From positions 52,096,063 through 52,160,062 of the forward strand of contig CM057233.1 in the NCBI GenBank assembly GCA_029891385.1: a stretch of 64,000 nt of DNA, read 5' to 3'. Position numbers and translations under genes: made by a program. Within the stretch, counting starts at the first letter, position 1; each line of letters begins with the position of its first letter. The notes beneath the pieces were generated by a model, which was given only the letters and a program-made list of their open reading frames with translations, had not been told where the DNA came from and did no database searches. Origin of the DNA: Erythroxylum novogranatense. Its lineage: Eukaryota > Streptophyta > Magnoliopsida > Malpighiales > Erythroxylaceae. Shown piece after piece: positions 45,933 to 57,603 of the stretch.

Positions 45933-47963
45933 TGATCGGCGAATCGTCGTTCGATCCTAGAATCGATCCTTGAAACCGGTCAAATAAAATAATTTATACC
46001 AAGGATTGCAACATAGGATGCAACCTCGGTCGCTCTCAAAGGAACCTAATGAAATGGACCTAAGCTAGCCTATATGTCATTCAATGCAAGTGAACTTAGT
46101 AAGGAAAAAGGGGTTTTGATTTTAAAACATTAATAAACTAAAATGTATGCAAAAAGTATTTTGGGTTTTGGAAATAGAAAATAAAAGAGTAAAACAAAAG
46201 ATAGAATCCTCTTGAAAATGAATTTTGGCTATCACGGTTCAAAACTAAGTGTGAATAGTAAACCTTAAAGGGCTATCTCTAAGTTCGGGGTTTCGATTAA
46301 TGGAATCTCACACTCGCGACTCCATCTCTCTAGACCCCATTGAGTGCTCTTGAGCCTCGAACATTAGAGGACTCTTTAAGTCCGAGATCTTAATCAATGA
46401 ACTCCATTGCTCGAGATCCCGTTAAGTGCATCTTAGTCGGACAGGATTAGAAATCACTAAGTTTGAATGGAAAACCTTAAAGGACTCACTTTAAATCCAG
46501 GGTCTTGATTAATGGACTCCTGTCACTCTCGACTCCATTAATCAAAAAAACACCTAAACCCTTAAAGGAACCTGAAAGTCCAAGGTTTTAATCAATGAAC
46601 TCCATTGCTTAAAACCTTGTTAAAAACATCTTAGTGTGGGCGTGGACTAGAAATCACTAAGTTTCCGAAAGCTCAACCTTAACAACTCGTTAAGTCCAAT
46701 GAATTAATTAATCAACTCGATTAATTAAAACTTGTTAAAAACCTTAGTGTATGCAATGGACATGTTAATGCAAGTGGTCAAATGCAATCTAGCATCAACT
46801 CAATATCTAACACAACTAGGCGATAAAGAGAATTAACAAAATCACAAGTGAACATATATGAGACTTCATATATTTAAGCACGAAGTTCTACATAAACAAA
46901 TCCATAACATATTACACTGTTCACCGCTTAATTAAACTATAATCAAGCAAAATCTAACTACAAAGCAATAAACCCCAACTCGGTTGTTCACAACAATGTA
47001 GTTAAAAACGTGACAATGTAAACTAGTAATCCAAACAACACAACAAACGTCCAAACATTTAATTGAGCTTTAATCAATAGTATCACTACAATCTATAAAA
47101 CCTCGACCAAGGCATATTCATAAATCATAGCAAACTATAGATTAAGCTACTCCCTTTAGTGCTCGGTGAACTCCAACCATCATTTGCATCGTCGAGAGGA
47201 GAAGAATGCCTAACCACACATCACAACTAGGAACACCGCAACTCATGGCGAACCATAGCTGCTCACGGCGAAAGACACTGCGAAAACAACCAAAAGAAAA
47301 CAACTAAAATGACTTCCTGAGGGAACCCCGAAGGAACCACAGGCGGCGACACGACCACCGCTCTCTCTTTTCTCTCTCTCGCTCGTCCTCTCTCCTCTCT
47401 CTCTCGTCGGTCTCTCTCATTTTTTCTCATGCGAAGTCGAACCCCTCCGATAACCTAATTCGGCAATATTTAAAGGATGGGTGGTGGGCGGGTCGCATGA
47501 TGAAACAAAATTTTATTTTGGGTCGGTTACCCGACATTCGCCGCTGACGAATAGTTGTAGTTATTGCCATGCGAATGAATTTAGTCACTTTCGTCATGGC
47601 GAATAAATTAAATACCATTAATTAAGCCCGGCGAATGGAGGGTCTGGTTAAGCCAATGTCTAGAATTGTTCGTCATGACGGCGTTCTTTTGACGCGGAGT
47701 GATTAGCGGCGGCATCATTGACTTTCTCATCCTTTTGACCCTTTTCTCCTGCAATATAAAATAACAATTTGCAGTATCAATTGTCCTTAGAAAAATTATA
47801 ATGCAATCAATGTCAATTTGCACAATTTTACTAACAAATTGCATAAAGCATAAGCTCACCGCAAGGGACTAATTTAAGCACAAAATCATGAATCAAGAGT
47901 CAAAAAGTACATTAAAAGCCATAAAAGTGTAGCCAATTTATATGATAAACTTGAGTTCAATCA
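45933..47963 (-). repeat. 5' LTR of the non-autonomous element
   Basis: 2031 bp, TGATCGGC to GTTCAATCA on the plus strand. Contains several GGCGAAT/ATGACGA motifs near 47530-47680. A third copy of this LTR family begins at 62779 in the opposite orientation. Confidence 0.9.
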
Positions 47964-49084
47964 AACGTGGATGAGTAAAAGAAGCTTCTTCTTTTGCTTA
48001 GTCATTAGTTATATTAAATGACTAAAGACAAATGGAAAAAGGTGAAAGGAAGGTGATTGTTTGTTGGTCTTAAAATGAAGAAGATGAAAAAGAAAGTTTT
48101 TCAATGCTTTTCTTATAAGAATACGAGCATCATCCCCCAAGCTCTCCATTTTTCTCCTCTCCAAACACTCTCCATCGTCATTCTCATTAGCTCTCCAAGA
48201 ACAAGGTAAGATCTAGCAGTCTTCAACTTGTTCTAGCTATTCCCGGGTCAAAGGGTTTGTCCCGGTTAGGTTCTCTGATCTCTGCGTGGATACCGTTAGA
48301 GACGGTCTCCTTTGGCCATTATGGTTTGAGTTTGTTGTATAGACACATGGATCCTGGCTTTCGGGAAGGTCCCGGAAAAAATATTTTTGTTTTCCGCACC
48401 GTGGGCATGTGATGCTCACACCGAGATTTTTCTACACTTTCACACTTAGCCTCTTCAGGCTATCTGTACTACTCTCTCACAAATAAGTGTACGAACACTT
48501 GTTACAGTAAGAATAGCTCTTGGCTAACTTGAACAGAATGCTTTTTCGATCACGTAGATGTAATTTAGCTATGTTTTAATTGTTCAGCTCACGTATTTTT
48601 AACTAACTATACAATCTTCGACTTCGACTTCGACTTGTATTTATAGCCTTCGTCTCCAACTGCTTCTTGATTCTTGTTTATTAAATCTTGTTTCTTGAAT
48701 CTTTAACAGAAACGGTTAATCAGTTGAGTTCTGTAACTAACCCGAACTGACTCTTGCATCTGCTTTGCAATTCCTCTTATGCGTCTGTCTTTTCTATTCG
48801 CGTCTTCATCTGCTTTACTATTGTGTCTTCGTCTGTTTTATACTGTGTCTTCGTCTGCGTCTGTATTTCTCTTTTGCGTCTGCGTTGCTTCGTCTGTGTT
48901 TATTTTATGTCTGCGTTTGTTTATTTCTTCTGTATCCTTCGTCTACGTCTTATTGTGCGTCTGTGTCTGTGTTGCTCCGTCTGTATTGTTTCGTTTGCTT
49001 TGCTTCGTCTGCTTTGCTTTTCTTTTATTTTACTCTTTGTTATACATCAAAATTATATCTAAGTAAAGTCATTTTGACTTAACA

Positions 49085-49100
49085 ATCTCCCCCTTTTTTA
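49085..49100 (-). other. Polypurine tract of the Sirevirus, with a second copy nearby
   Basis: The reverse complement TAAAAAAGGGGGAGAT abuts the LTR end. A second similar tract (complement of CTCCCCCTATTTGTTATAA) lies at 49285-49303, and a shorter GAGGGGGAGC at 50835-50844. Multiplied purine tracts are a known Sirevirus trait. Confidence 0.8.
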
Positions 49101-49313
49101 TGATAACAAATTATATACAATCAAGAAAAACAAAATACAATGCATACGAAAAAAAAAATATCTTCAATTTTTCAAAAAATCTTCTTCTTCAGTCTTATTC
49201 AACTCTCTTCTTCCTTCTTCTTTAGCTCCTTCAATCACACCCTTAAGCTTTGCCAATTTCCATTCCTCTTCTACTCATTCTCTTCTCCCCCTATTTGTTA
49301 TAATAAAAAATGA

Positions 49314-50788
49314 TTAATGACGTCTCTTTAACAGTTCTATGATCATTTTCTTCAGATCATCCATCGTCTCCTTTATCTCGTTTACTTCTCCATGTAATTG
49401 ACTGATTTCTGCTTGGGAGGAAAACGTTGAGGAGGATTGATCATTATCTTCGGAGGGTACAATGAACGCAATTGTTGTAGCATATGCGTCCGAGGATGGA
49501 ACATAGTCTTCATTAATCGCAAATGTGGGTGGATGAATGAATACACTTGACTCTGGAATATCCAAGTCATAGGGAGCAGGTAGCATCAGCAACTGTCTTC
49601 CTTACAAGGGTATGCCTTCAGCTTCAATAGACAGTGTATTAGATAAAGGTCTAATACACAAAACTGTCTAGACAAGGAATTCAATGAATGTCCCTGTTGT
49701 CAATCTTCCCCTTACTGGACAGTCTTCTTTCTTATCAGTATAGCTACAACTAGCTCCACCATTATTCTCTTTAGAAGCGCATGCCTCATTAATTTTTTGC
49801 ACTTCTTCTTCAATCTGATCTGCGGACAGATCATCACTAACTTCTTCAGGGAAAAGTTTCAATTTTTCCTTATTCAAATCCAAGGGATATCTTAGCTGAA
49901 TATCTGGTACAACCTTTATTATTGACTGTTCTGTGACTAGATAAATAGTGCACAGACGAGAAGACATTTTTGTAGGGTATGGCCTTGTAGCAGCATACCT
50001 TAATGTATCATAGAAGTTCCTTTCGTCTTCATTCAATATGTGACATGTCTCACTATTTATCAGAATAGGTTGTAAGACAACCTTTATCTGCCTTCTAGGT
50101 TGACTGCAGATAGCAATAGCAGTACTCTTCCTTGTCACAACTTCAACCAGTCTGACTTTAAACTTATCCTGTCTTAAAAATTTGGAATAGTTATGAACAA
50201 CCAGACTAGGTTCATCATATTGCTTCACTAGTACCTACACTGAGCTCAAATCTGCTGTGACTTCTTGTTGATTATTGACAGTGTTAGGCTGAACCAAGTT
50301 AGGCTCCACTGGTTCCTTTGGTTTCTCAACAATAGGAGTATTTTTCTTTCGATTAGCTTCCTCAGGAGTAGACAAACTCCTCCTTCGACTAACCACTTTA
50401 GTTTTAATTCTTGGAGTTTTCTTCACTTGAGACTTCTGTGTCTCAAACTCCAATTTTCTCTTCTTCTCAGTCTCTTTGCTCTGTTTGGCTTATTCTTCCT
50501 CCAAAATTGAGACGAGAGATCTTGTCACACCTTTTCCCTTAGTGCGCTGGATCCAGAGGCTTCTTCTTGTTCCTACTCTCTGGTTCTTCTCTCTTCTTGT
50601 TGCCTTAAGGTTTGAATCCTAGGGGATCTCCTTGCTTTCTTAGTGATTTCACCCAAGAGATTCTCTCCTTTTCTTTTTGTCGCACCATCATCTATCCTCC
50701 AAGCAATATCATATTCTTCTCTAAAACATGCCAATTTTATCAAAGGCTTTTTGTGTAATCTTCTCCTTTGTTCTGTTGGTATACTCAC
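49314..50788 (-). pseudogene. Sirevirus envelope-like ORF, C-terminal part
   Basis: Continuation of the extra ORF after RNase H, in pieces: 50788-50573, 50453-50235, 50228-49668 and 49592-49314, mostly in one frame. The N-terminal pieces are Lys/Arg-rich and low complexity (KTPRIKTKVVSRRRS). The 186-codon piece has no domain I recognise. The last piece ends in a predicted coiled coil (ISQLHGEVNEIKETMDDLKK). An end-of-ORF coiled coil is common in these plant element proteins. No transmembrane segment is convincing. The function is unknown; 'envelope-like' is a positional name. Confidence 0.65.
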
Positions 50789-50901
50789 ACTTTCATGATA
50801 TCAGAACTTGTTGCTGGAGAATTCTTTAATAACCGCTCCCCCTCAGTTCTAATTCTCCTTGAAGAGTCTGCATCTTCTTGAATCACTGTCCTTAGACCCA
50901 T

Positions 50902-51576
50902 TCACCGTATAGTTACTGAGTCAATAGTACTCTTCACAGGTACTATCCTTCTATTTCCTCTGTGTAGAAGGACTCCGGATTCCTTAAAAATCCTTGAAAG
51001 AAGCATGCCATACGGATAGCTATTTGTATCCTTCATCCCCTTAATCATATAATGAAAGATTAAGAAGGGTAAACCAATAGGATTGTGATTTAACAAGTAA
51101 AACAAACACTGTTCATCCAGGGTGGTCACCAAATGTCTTGAACCTGCTCTGGCTAAGATGCAATTAAACAAAATTGCATGAAGAACCATAGCTTTTGGAA
51201 TCAGACTCGAAGTCTTTCTCTCCGAAGGGTCGTTCACTCCATACAGCTGTTTGCTAACATCTTCCTCCTTCATATTGACCATTGTCATCCACCTCGCCTT
51301 GGTTGACAGAGTCTCACCAATCGATGGACAATCGGTCCCCTTCCTTATCAACTCCTTAGTCACGACAACAGATATACCGTCTACTGAAGATACAATAGTG
51401 TTGTCTATAAGTTGAGCGTTCTTCCAAAAATCAAATACCTCATTGGTATACACTGGTTCTCGTATCTGGAAGAAATTCCTCCAACCAGCTCTTTTAATCT
51501 CAGGTTCTACATCCATGCCATCCTTTCTTAGTGACTCGAAATCCACATGCCTTCCGAAAATCATGGCTGCCTCCAT
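50902..51576 (-). pseudogene. Sirevirus envelope-like ORF, N-terminal domain
   Basis: A 224-codon open frame starting with ATG at 51576, about 260 bp past the RNase H end. Motifs such as WKNAQLID, TKARWMTMVN and PKAMVLHAILFNC resemble the conserved domain of the plant 'putative transposon protein' found in Sirevirus and Athila extra ORFs. It is followed by a hydrophobic-leaning segment (YLLNHNPIGLPFLIFHYM). No signal peptide is visible. Its role in the element is not established for the family. It is in frame 0 while the downstream pieces are in another frame, so the gene is broken near 50890. Confidence 0.7.
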
Positions 51577-51836
51577 TGTTTCAGAAAGAAATGTCTCTGG
51601 TATGCTTTTCTTCTAGGGTAGGAAGATTGAGAAAATTTGGAAATCAAGATGAACCGTCTAGAGATGAGAGTAACAACAATGATTTCAACTTTAGATGACT
51701 TGAAGGGTCTTATCATGCGTGCCCTAGTATCGTTAGGATACTAAAGGTCGTGAGGCGTTTCCCTCCAAAACTTTTTTGTTAGAGAAGTTACCAGTTGTAA
51801 CTTACTGTATTTGACGCTGTTATTTTTGACGTCCCT

Positions 51837-52383
51837 TTAGTCTGACTGTTCGCTTAACATAACCATGTTAAGGTTGCGTCTGATCTTCTGGAACCGTTCT
51901 TCACTCAGTGGTTTGGTGAAGATGTCTGCCCACTGATACTCTGTTTCAACGAACTGAAGTTTAACTACCTTCTTCTGAACATAGTCTCTCAAGAAGTGAT
52001 GTCTGACTTCGATGTGTTTCACCTCGAATGCTGAATCGGATTCTTTGACAGGTTAATTGCACTGGTGTTGTCGCAATAAATTGGAATCTCCTTTTCTTGA
52101 ATTGAATAGTCTTCAAGTTGATATTTGATCCACAACGTTTGTGAACAACGACTTCCACAGGCAGATATATACTCGCTTGGCGCTTGATAGAGCTATCGAA
52201 CTTTGTCTCTTGCTTGACCAGGAGACTAGGTTTGCGCCAAGAAAGTGACATCCTCCACTTGTGCTCTTCCTTTCGATTCTACCTCCGGCATAGTCCGCGT
52301 CGCAATATCAATTATCCCGAATCTTTACCTTTCTCAAACATTAAGCAAAGATCGGTAGTACTGCGAGATATCTCATAATTCTT
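51837..52383 (-). pseudogene. Sirevirus RNase H
   Basis: The end of copia pol. The frame at 52022-51837 contains KHIEVRHHFLRDYV and the signature ADIFTKPL near the C-terminus, which identifies Ty1-copia RNase H. The upstream portion (52383-52023) is frame-shifted and badly eroded; the expected acidic residues could not all be traced. Confidence 0.82.
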
Positions 52384-53505
52384 TTAACAAAGAATATAAT
52401 GAGACTCTCTAGATCGACTGAAACCTTGCACACAAGCATACACCAATAAAATATCAGGTCTACTTGCTGTAAGATACAGTAAAGAACCGATCATCCCTCT
52501 ATACAGGGTTTGATCCACCTTCTTACCAAGTTCATCTTTTGACAAAAGGTTTGAAGGATGCATCGGAGTAGACATTGGCTTCACATTTTGCATATCAAAC
52601 TTTTTCAACAATTCTTTCACATATTTTTGTTGATGGATAAAGATTTTCTCTTTGGCTTGCTTAACTTGCAATCCAAGAAAGAACTTTAACTCACCCATCA
52701 TACTCATTTCAAATTCATTTTTCATTAGACTCTCAAACTTCATGCATAACCTTTTTGAAGTAGCACCAAAAATAATATCATCAACATAGATCTGAACTAT
52801 TATAAATTCATTATCATAATTCTTCCTAAAGAGTGTCTTATCAACTTGACCTCTACTAAAACCATTCTCTAATAGAAAAGTACTCAGATGATCATACCAA
52901 GCTTTAGGAGCTTGCTTCAGGACGTATAAGGCTTTATGAAGTCTATAGACATGGTCTGGATTCTTAACATCCTCGAAACCAGGTGGTTGCTTAACATACA
53001 CCTCTTCGTCTATAAAACCATTCAGAAAGGCACTTTTCACATCCATCTGAAATAGCTTTATATTATGACAGACTGCATATGCTAGCAATATCCTAATGGC
53101 TTCAAGTCTTGCTACTGGAGCATATGTCTCATTGTAGTCTATTCCTTCTTACTGATTATAGCCTTGTACTACCAATCTAGCCTTATTTCGACTCACTCTT
53201 CCTGATTCATCTAACTTGTTCTTAAAGACCCATCTGGTTCCTATGATGGATTTCTTAGGAGGTTTTGGAACTAAGGACCAAACATTATTCTTAGAAAATT
53301 GATTCAGTTTCTCTTACATGGCTAACACCCAAGCTTCGTCTCGAAGAGCTTCCTCAACCTTCTTAGGCTCTATTTCAGAAATAAAAGCCACATTAGCTTC
53401 TCTTCTGAATCTGGACCTTGTCCTAACTCCTTCTGAGGTCTCTCCGATAATCAACTCTTCTGGATGAGAAATTTTATATTTCCAGTCTCTTTTCAGTCCT
53501 ATAGT
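52384..53505 (-). pseudogene. Sirevirus reverse transcriptase
   Basis: The frame at 53088-52384 (234 codons) has the first catalytic Asp in FQMDVKSAFLNG (Asp16) and the catalytic YVDD at residues 101-104, with ALYVLKQAPKAWYD at 53-66 and the FFLGLQV and RPDILLVYA blocks. The N-terminal 400 bp (53505-53089) contains stops and frame changes, with KFLRRPSK- and NKWVFKNK-like blocks legible on the minus strand. The core is intact and clearly Ty1-copia. Confidence 0.9.
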
Positions 53506-54862
53506 TTATGGGATATCTTCAACTTTGTCTTCATGATTACCTGGTGCTGGAGTTTCTGTTGTGTCATCTAAGTTCTTTGAAGGATCTTCAGTCTCCATGT
53601 CATCTTCCTTATGGGGTTGGGAACTATCATCGAACTTGACATGGATGGTCTCCTCAACTGTTTTTGAAATAAGATTGTACACCCGAAATGCCTTAGATGA
53701 TAATGAGTAGCCTAGAAAGATTCCTGGACAGGTCTTTGAATCGAATTTATCCAACAGCTCCTTTGTATTCAGAATAGAGCATTTGCACCCAAATGGATGA
53801 AAGTAAGATATGTTTGGTCTTCCTCCATTCCATAACTCATAAGGAGTCTTCTTCAATATGGTTCGCAACAGTATTCTATTCTGAATATAGCATGTTGTAT
53901 TCACAGCTTCTGCCCAGAAGTACTTAGGAAGATTCTTTTCACACAGCATAGTCCTTGCCATCTCTTGAATCGTCCTATTCTTCCTTTCAACAAATCCATT
54001 CTGTTGTGGAGTTCTGGGAGCAGAGAAATTGTGGAAAATTCCATTCTCCTCACAGAATAACCTAAAATTCTCATTCTTAAACTCTCCACCATGGTCACTC
54101 CTGATACTAGCTATAGACATTCTTTTTTCATTCTGTAACTTTCTGGATAGGGTTCTAAAACACTTAAAAGATTCATCTTTGTGTGACAAAAATAATATCC
54201 AACAAAATCAAGTAAAGTCATCAACAATAACGATTCCATATTTCTTTCCGCCAAGACTTATTGTCCTTGTTGGACCATAAATCCATATGTAACAACTCTA
54301 ATGGTCTAGATGATGTTACTAAATTTTTAGAAGAAAAAGAAGTTTTAATCTGTTTTCCTTTCAAACAATTTTCACAGAAAAATTCTTTGTCAAAACTTAT
54401 TTTTGGTAATCCTCTTACCAAATCATGTTTTGCCAACTTTGAAATGTGTTTAAAAGAGACATGACCTAGCTTTCTATGCCAGACTAGTCTTTCTTCTTCG
54501 GAAGATAGAAAACATGAAACATTTTGACTTTGAAAATCTTCTAAATCAATTTTGTAAAGATTATTCCTTCTCTTGGCAGAAAAAATTATAGACCCATCTT
54601 TGTTTCTGACTTCACAAAGATTTTGATTGAATGTGACTGTGAAACCAGAATCACACAATTGACTGAAGTTGATCAAATTATGTTTCAGACCATCAACAAG
54701 CAGTACATTATTTATGCATGCAAAGGAATCTTTACCTATTTTACCGATTCCAATAATCTTGCCCTGCTGGTTGTCTCTGAAAGTTACTGATCCTCCCTTC
54801 TTATACTGAAGATCTAGGAATATAGACCTTCTTCCCGTCATATGTCGCGAGCATCCACTGTC
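53506..54862 (-). pseudogene. Sirevirus protease and integrase
   Basis: The protease active site LDSGCSRHMTG is intact (DSG at 54862-54854). The frame at 54841-54221 then has the integrase zinc residues in WHRKLGHVSFKH and CENCLKG. A frameshift near 54280 (LLHMDLW, where the first core Asp lies) moves the reading to 54189-53506. That frame carries RSDHGGEFKN (second Asp) and RTPQQNGFVERKNR (Glu), so the DDE set is present. The C-terminal part has FLGYSLSSKAFRVYN, typical of copia integrase. Only one frameshift separates the two halves. Confidence 0.9.
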
Positions 54863-54869
54863 TAAATAC

Positions 54870-56516
54870 CAATGGTGTTTGTCGCATCTTCCAAGGAAGG
54901 ATATCTGCAGGAGAAGCTATTTTATTTTTTGGTACCCATATTTTCCTGGGTCCTTTATGGTTAGTAGCATGCACATAATGAATTTTTTGATACCTATTAC
55001 TAGGTCGAGATTTATTATAATTTCTCTTCTGATTGAAAGAGTACTTATGGAGATGAGACTTATTGCCTGTAAACCCTAATCCAGTTTTATCACCCGGATG
55101 TCTACATTTTCCAAGCATCTCATTCATTTTCTTTGTGCTCTCAGTGAAAGTAGCTAAATCAGCTGACATATTCTTAATTCTTAGTTTTAGCTGATTTATC
55201 TCTTCTGATCTGTCTACGACTTTCTTTTTCTCCTCTAATTGCGTCTTCAGATCGATATTTTCTCTCTCTATTTCTTCTGTATGTCTAATATTTTCTACAT
55301 ATTTTTTCTTTAACAGTTTGTACTGTTTCAGAATAGCATGAGAATCTTCTAACAATTCTGAGTAGGCATCATGCAAGTTATCGTAATCAGAATTTACCTC
55401 CTCATCACTATTTTCCTCGACTACCAGGCAGATGTTTGCATGTTCAGATGACTCGGAACCTGTATCTGATTCAGATGAATATAGGTCCTCCCACGTTGCC
55501 ATCATGCTTTTCTTGCCTTCTCTACTCTTCTTTGGTTTCTTCTTTAGAGTAGGACATTCGGACTTGTAGTGTCCAGGCTGATTGCACGTATAGCAAATGA
55601 CAGATGACTTCTCTGATTTAGCTTCATCTTTGCCATTCTTCTTGAAAGTCTGATTTCCTTTGGACTTCTTCTTCCACATGCATCTTATCTTTCTGGAGAT
55701 GAAAGATAATTCATCATCTTCATCACTTGACTCTTTTTCTGATTGGCTGGAGTCGTCATTCTTTGATTCTTCAATCTTTAACGCTTTTGATGACTTCCTC
55801 CTTCTTTGAGTCTTGTGATTCTTTTGTCTGGCCTTCAGTGCTATTGTCTTGTCCCTTTTGGGCTTGTCTTCAGCATCAAATTCAACTTCATCAATCTTCA
55901 AGGATCCAAGCAACTCATCAAGCTTTAGCACGCTCAAATCTTTGGCTTCCTGCACAGTAGTGACTTTAGGTCTCCACCTCTTCGGAAGACTCCTTAAGAT
56001 CTTTCAAACATGATCTTGATTGTTGTAAGTTCTTCCCAGAGCCTTCAATCCATTAACAATTGTTTAAAATCTTCCAAACATTTGATTAATATATTCTTCT
56101 TCTTTCATCCTGAAAAGTTCGTACTGCTGCACAAGAATACTTATCTTGGATTCTTTAACTTGGCTCGTGCCTTCGTGAGCAATGGACAATGTGTCCCACA
56201 TCTCCTTTGCGGTGTCGCATCCGTGGACTTTGTCATACTCGCTCCTGCTTAGGGCACAGGTCAAGAAGAACTTCGCTTTTGACTTCAGCTGTATTCTCGC
56301 CTTTTAGTCAGCCGTCCATCTGATTCGTGGAATAGAATTGTCATCTTCATCTACTGGTGTATAAGGTCCATTCTCTATCACGTCCCAAAGGTCAACATGA
56401 GTAGATTCTATGAATAGCCGCATCCTATCTTTCCAATAATGATAATCTTCTCCGTTGAATGCTGGAGGTCTAGTGACTGAGGCTCCTTCTGCGATGTATA
56501 CATGTGATTCCGCCAT
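54870..56516 (-). pseudogene. Sirevirus gag with zinc knuckle and coiled coil
   Basis: Starts at 56516 (MAESHVYIAEGASVTRPPAF), 58 bases inside the primer-site side. The gag core includes FNGEDYHYWKDRM and AKEMWDTLSIAHEGT. In the frame starting at 55955, the zinc knuckle CYTCNQPGHYKSEC is at residues 121-134. A Lys/Glu-rich coiled coil follows (residues about 205-275), then a basic stretch. The pieces 56516, 56264 and 55955 share one frame and are separated by point stops (near 56304, 56062 and 56010). Protease is in the next frame. The overlap of the 55955 frame into 54801 is a shadow of the protease. Confidence 0.88.
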
Positions 56517-56558
56517 TATCTTTGATCCACACTTTGCTATAGTGATCCTTAGATACGA

Positions 56559-56571
56559 GGCTCTGATACCA
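56559..56571 (-). other. Primer-binding site, initiator-Met tRNA type (Sirevirus)
   Basis: The reverse complement TGGTATCAGAGCC lies two bases from the LTR end at 56574 and fixes the element's minus orientation. Confidence 0.9.
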
Positions 56572-56573
56572 AT

Positions 56574-57598
56574 TGAAGTGAATCACACGTTAATACAATG
56601 ATGAGAAAACGATATAAGAATGCACGAGAAAGGGGGGTTAAATTGTGTATTCCCCTTCTTTAAGATCTTTCAAAACTGTTTGTTAGAAATGAAATTCTTT
56701 AATAGAATCTCCAATAGATTCTAATTAATCTAAGACTTTGAAAACTTTGTTTCAAAATAAGTAGTGATAAAACTTGAAACTAAAAGAGAGATAGAGTAAG
56801 AGTAGTTGACACAGTGATTTATCTTGGTTCACTCCAAACCGTGGGCTATGTCCAGTCCTCAGAGTTCTTTCTGAGATTTTCACTATCTCTTCAACTTTAC
56901 AAGTATTCTTTGCGAGCCTCTTCAGGTCTCTACAACCAGTATTCGTTCACACTTAGCCTCTGCAGGCTATCTGTACTACTCTCTCACAGATAAGTGTATG
57001 AACACTTGTTACAGTAAGAATAGCTCTCGGCTAACTTGAACATAATGCTTTTTCGATCACGTAGATGTAATTCAGATATTTTTTAATTGTTCAGCTCACG
57101 TATTTTAACTAACTATGCAATCTTCGACTTCAACTTGTATTTATAGCCTTTGTCTCCAACTGCTTCTTGATTCTTGTTTCTTGAATCTTGTTTCTTGAAT
57201 CTTTAACAGAAACGGTTAATCAGTTGATTTCTGTAACTAACCCGAACTGACTCTTGCGTCTGCTTTGCAATTCCTCTTCTGCGTCTGTCTTTTCTATTCG
57301 CGTCTTCGTCTGTTTTACTATTGCGTCTTCATCTGTTTTATATAGTGTCTCCGTCTGCGTCTGTATTTCTCTTTTGCGTTTGCGTTTCTTCGTCTGTGTT
57401 TATTTTGTGTCTGCGTCTATTTATTTCTTCTACGTCCTTCGTCTACGTCTTATTGTGCGTCTGTGTCTGTGTTGCTCCGTCTGTATTGTTTCGTTTGCTT
57501 TGCTTCGTCTGTATTACTTCGTCTGCTTTGCTTTTCTTTTATTTTACTCTTTGTTATACATCAAAATTATATCTAAGTAAAGTCATTTTGACTTAACA
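56574..57598 (-). repeat. Sirevirus 5' LTR
   Basis: 1025 bp, TGAAGTGAATCACACG to TTTTGACTTAACA on the plus strand. This is the uninterrupted partner of 40198-49084. Differences from the partner are mostly C/T and G/A. The CGTCTG-rich stretch (57250-57540) gives spurious hydrophobic frames. Confidence 0.93.
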
Positions 57599-57603
57599 CC
57601 ACC

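Larger units (their letters stand above)
41958..47963 (-). mobile_element. Non-autonomous LTR element with Athila-type signals (TSD AACGT)
   Basis: Two about 2030-bp LTRs (41958-43985 and 45933-47963) flank a 1947-bp internal region with no gag or pol. Perfect duplication AACGT lies at 41953-41957 and 47964-47968. Minus orientation is shown by the primer site next to the right LTR and the purine tract next to the left LTR. It is a large-retrotransposon-derivative kind of element that would need proteins in trans, probably from an Athila-type relative. Confidence 0.9.
40572..48436. mobile_element. Solo LTR inside the Sirevirus 3' LTR, itself interrupted
   Basis: Runs TGTTAGAGTAGTGCCCTG to TTTTTCTACA. 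Without the nested element at 41958-47968 it is about 1.85 kb. Flanks are CTTTT (40567-40571) and CTTTC (48437-48441), a 5-bp duplication with one mismatch. The intact Sirevirus LTR copy reads straight across this site near 56943. No primer site, purine tract or coding sequence was found, so a solo LTR is the simplest reading; the family was not identified. Confidence 0.78.
40198..49084 (-). repeat. Sirevirus 3' LTR, interrupted
   Basis: Two pieces (40198-40571 and 48437-49084) together match the 1025-bp LTR at 56574-57598. The solo LTR and its nested element lie between them. The region around 48750-49060 is a degenerate CGTCTG-rich pyrimidine repeat that yields hydrophobic but spurious frames. 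Confidence 0.92.
40198..57598 (-). mobile_element. Sirevirus-type Ty1-copia element with envelope-like ORF (TSD CCACC)
   Basis: On the minus strand: 5' LTR (57598-56574), Met-type primer site, gag with zinc knuckle and coiled coil, protease, integrase, RT, RNase H, an extra envelope-like ORF, polypurine tract, and 3' LTR (49084-40198, itself interrupted). The duplication CCACC is perfect (40193-40197 and 57599-57603). Copia order is proved by integrase lying before RT. The coiled coil after the gag knuckle, the envelope-like ORF and the repeated purine tracts are features known from Sireviruses. Without the nested insertions it is about 9.5 kb. Confidence 0.92.

Noticed and set aside
48754..49082. 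Overlapping 95-105 codon Cys/Phe/Leu-rich frames (also at 57254-57596) that look like small membrane proteins
   Set aside because: They lie in the CGTCTG-rich pyrimidine repeat of the Sirevirus LTR. All three frames are open because of composition, and there is no start context or conservation beyond the LTR.
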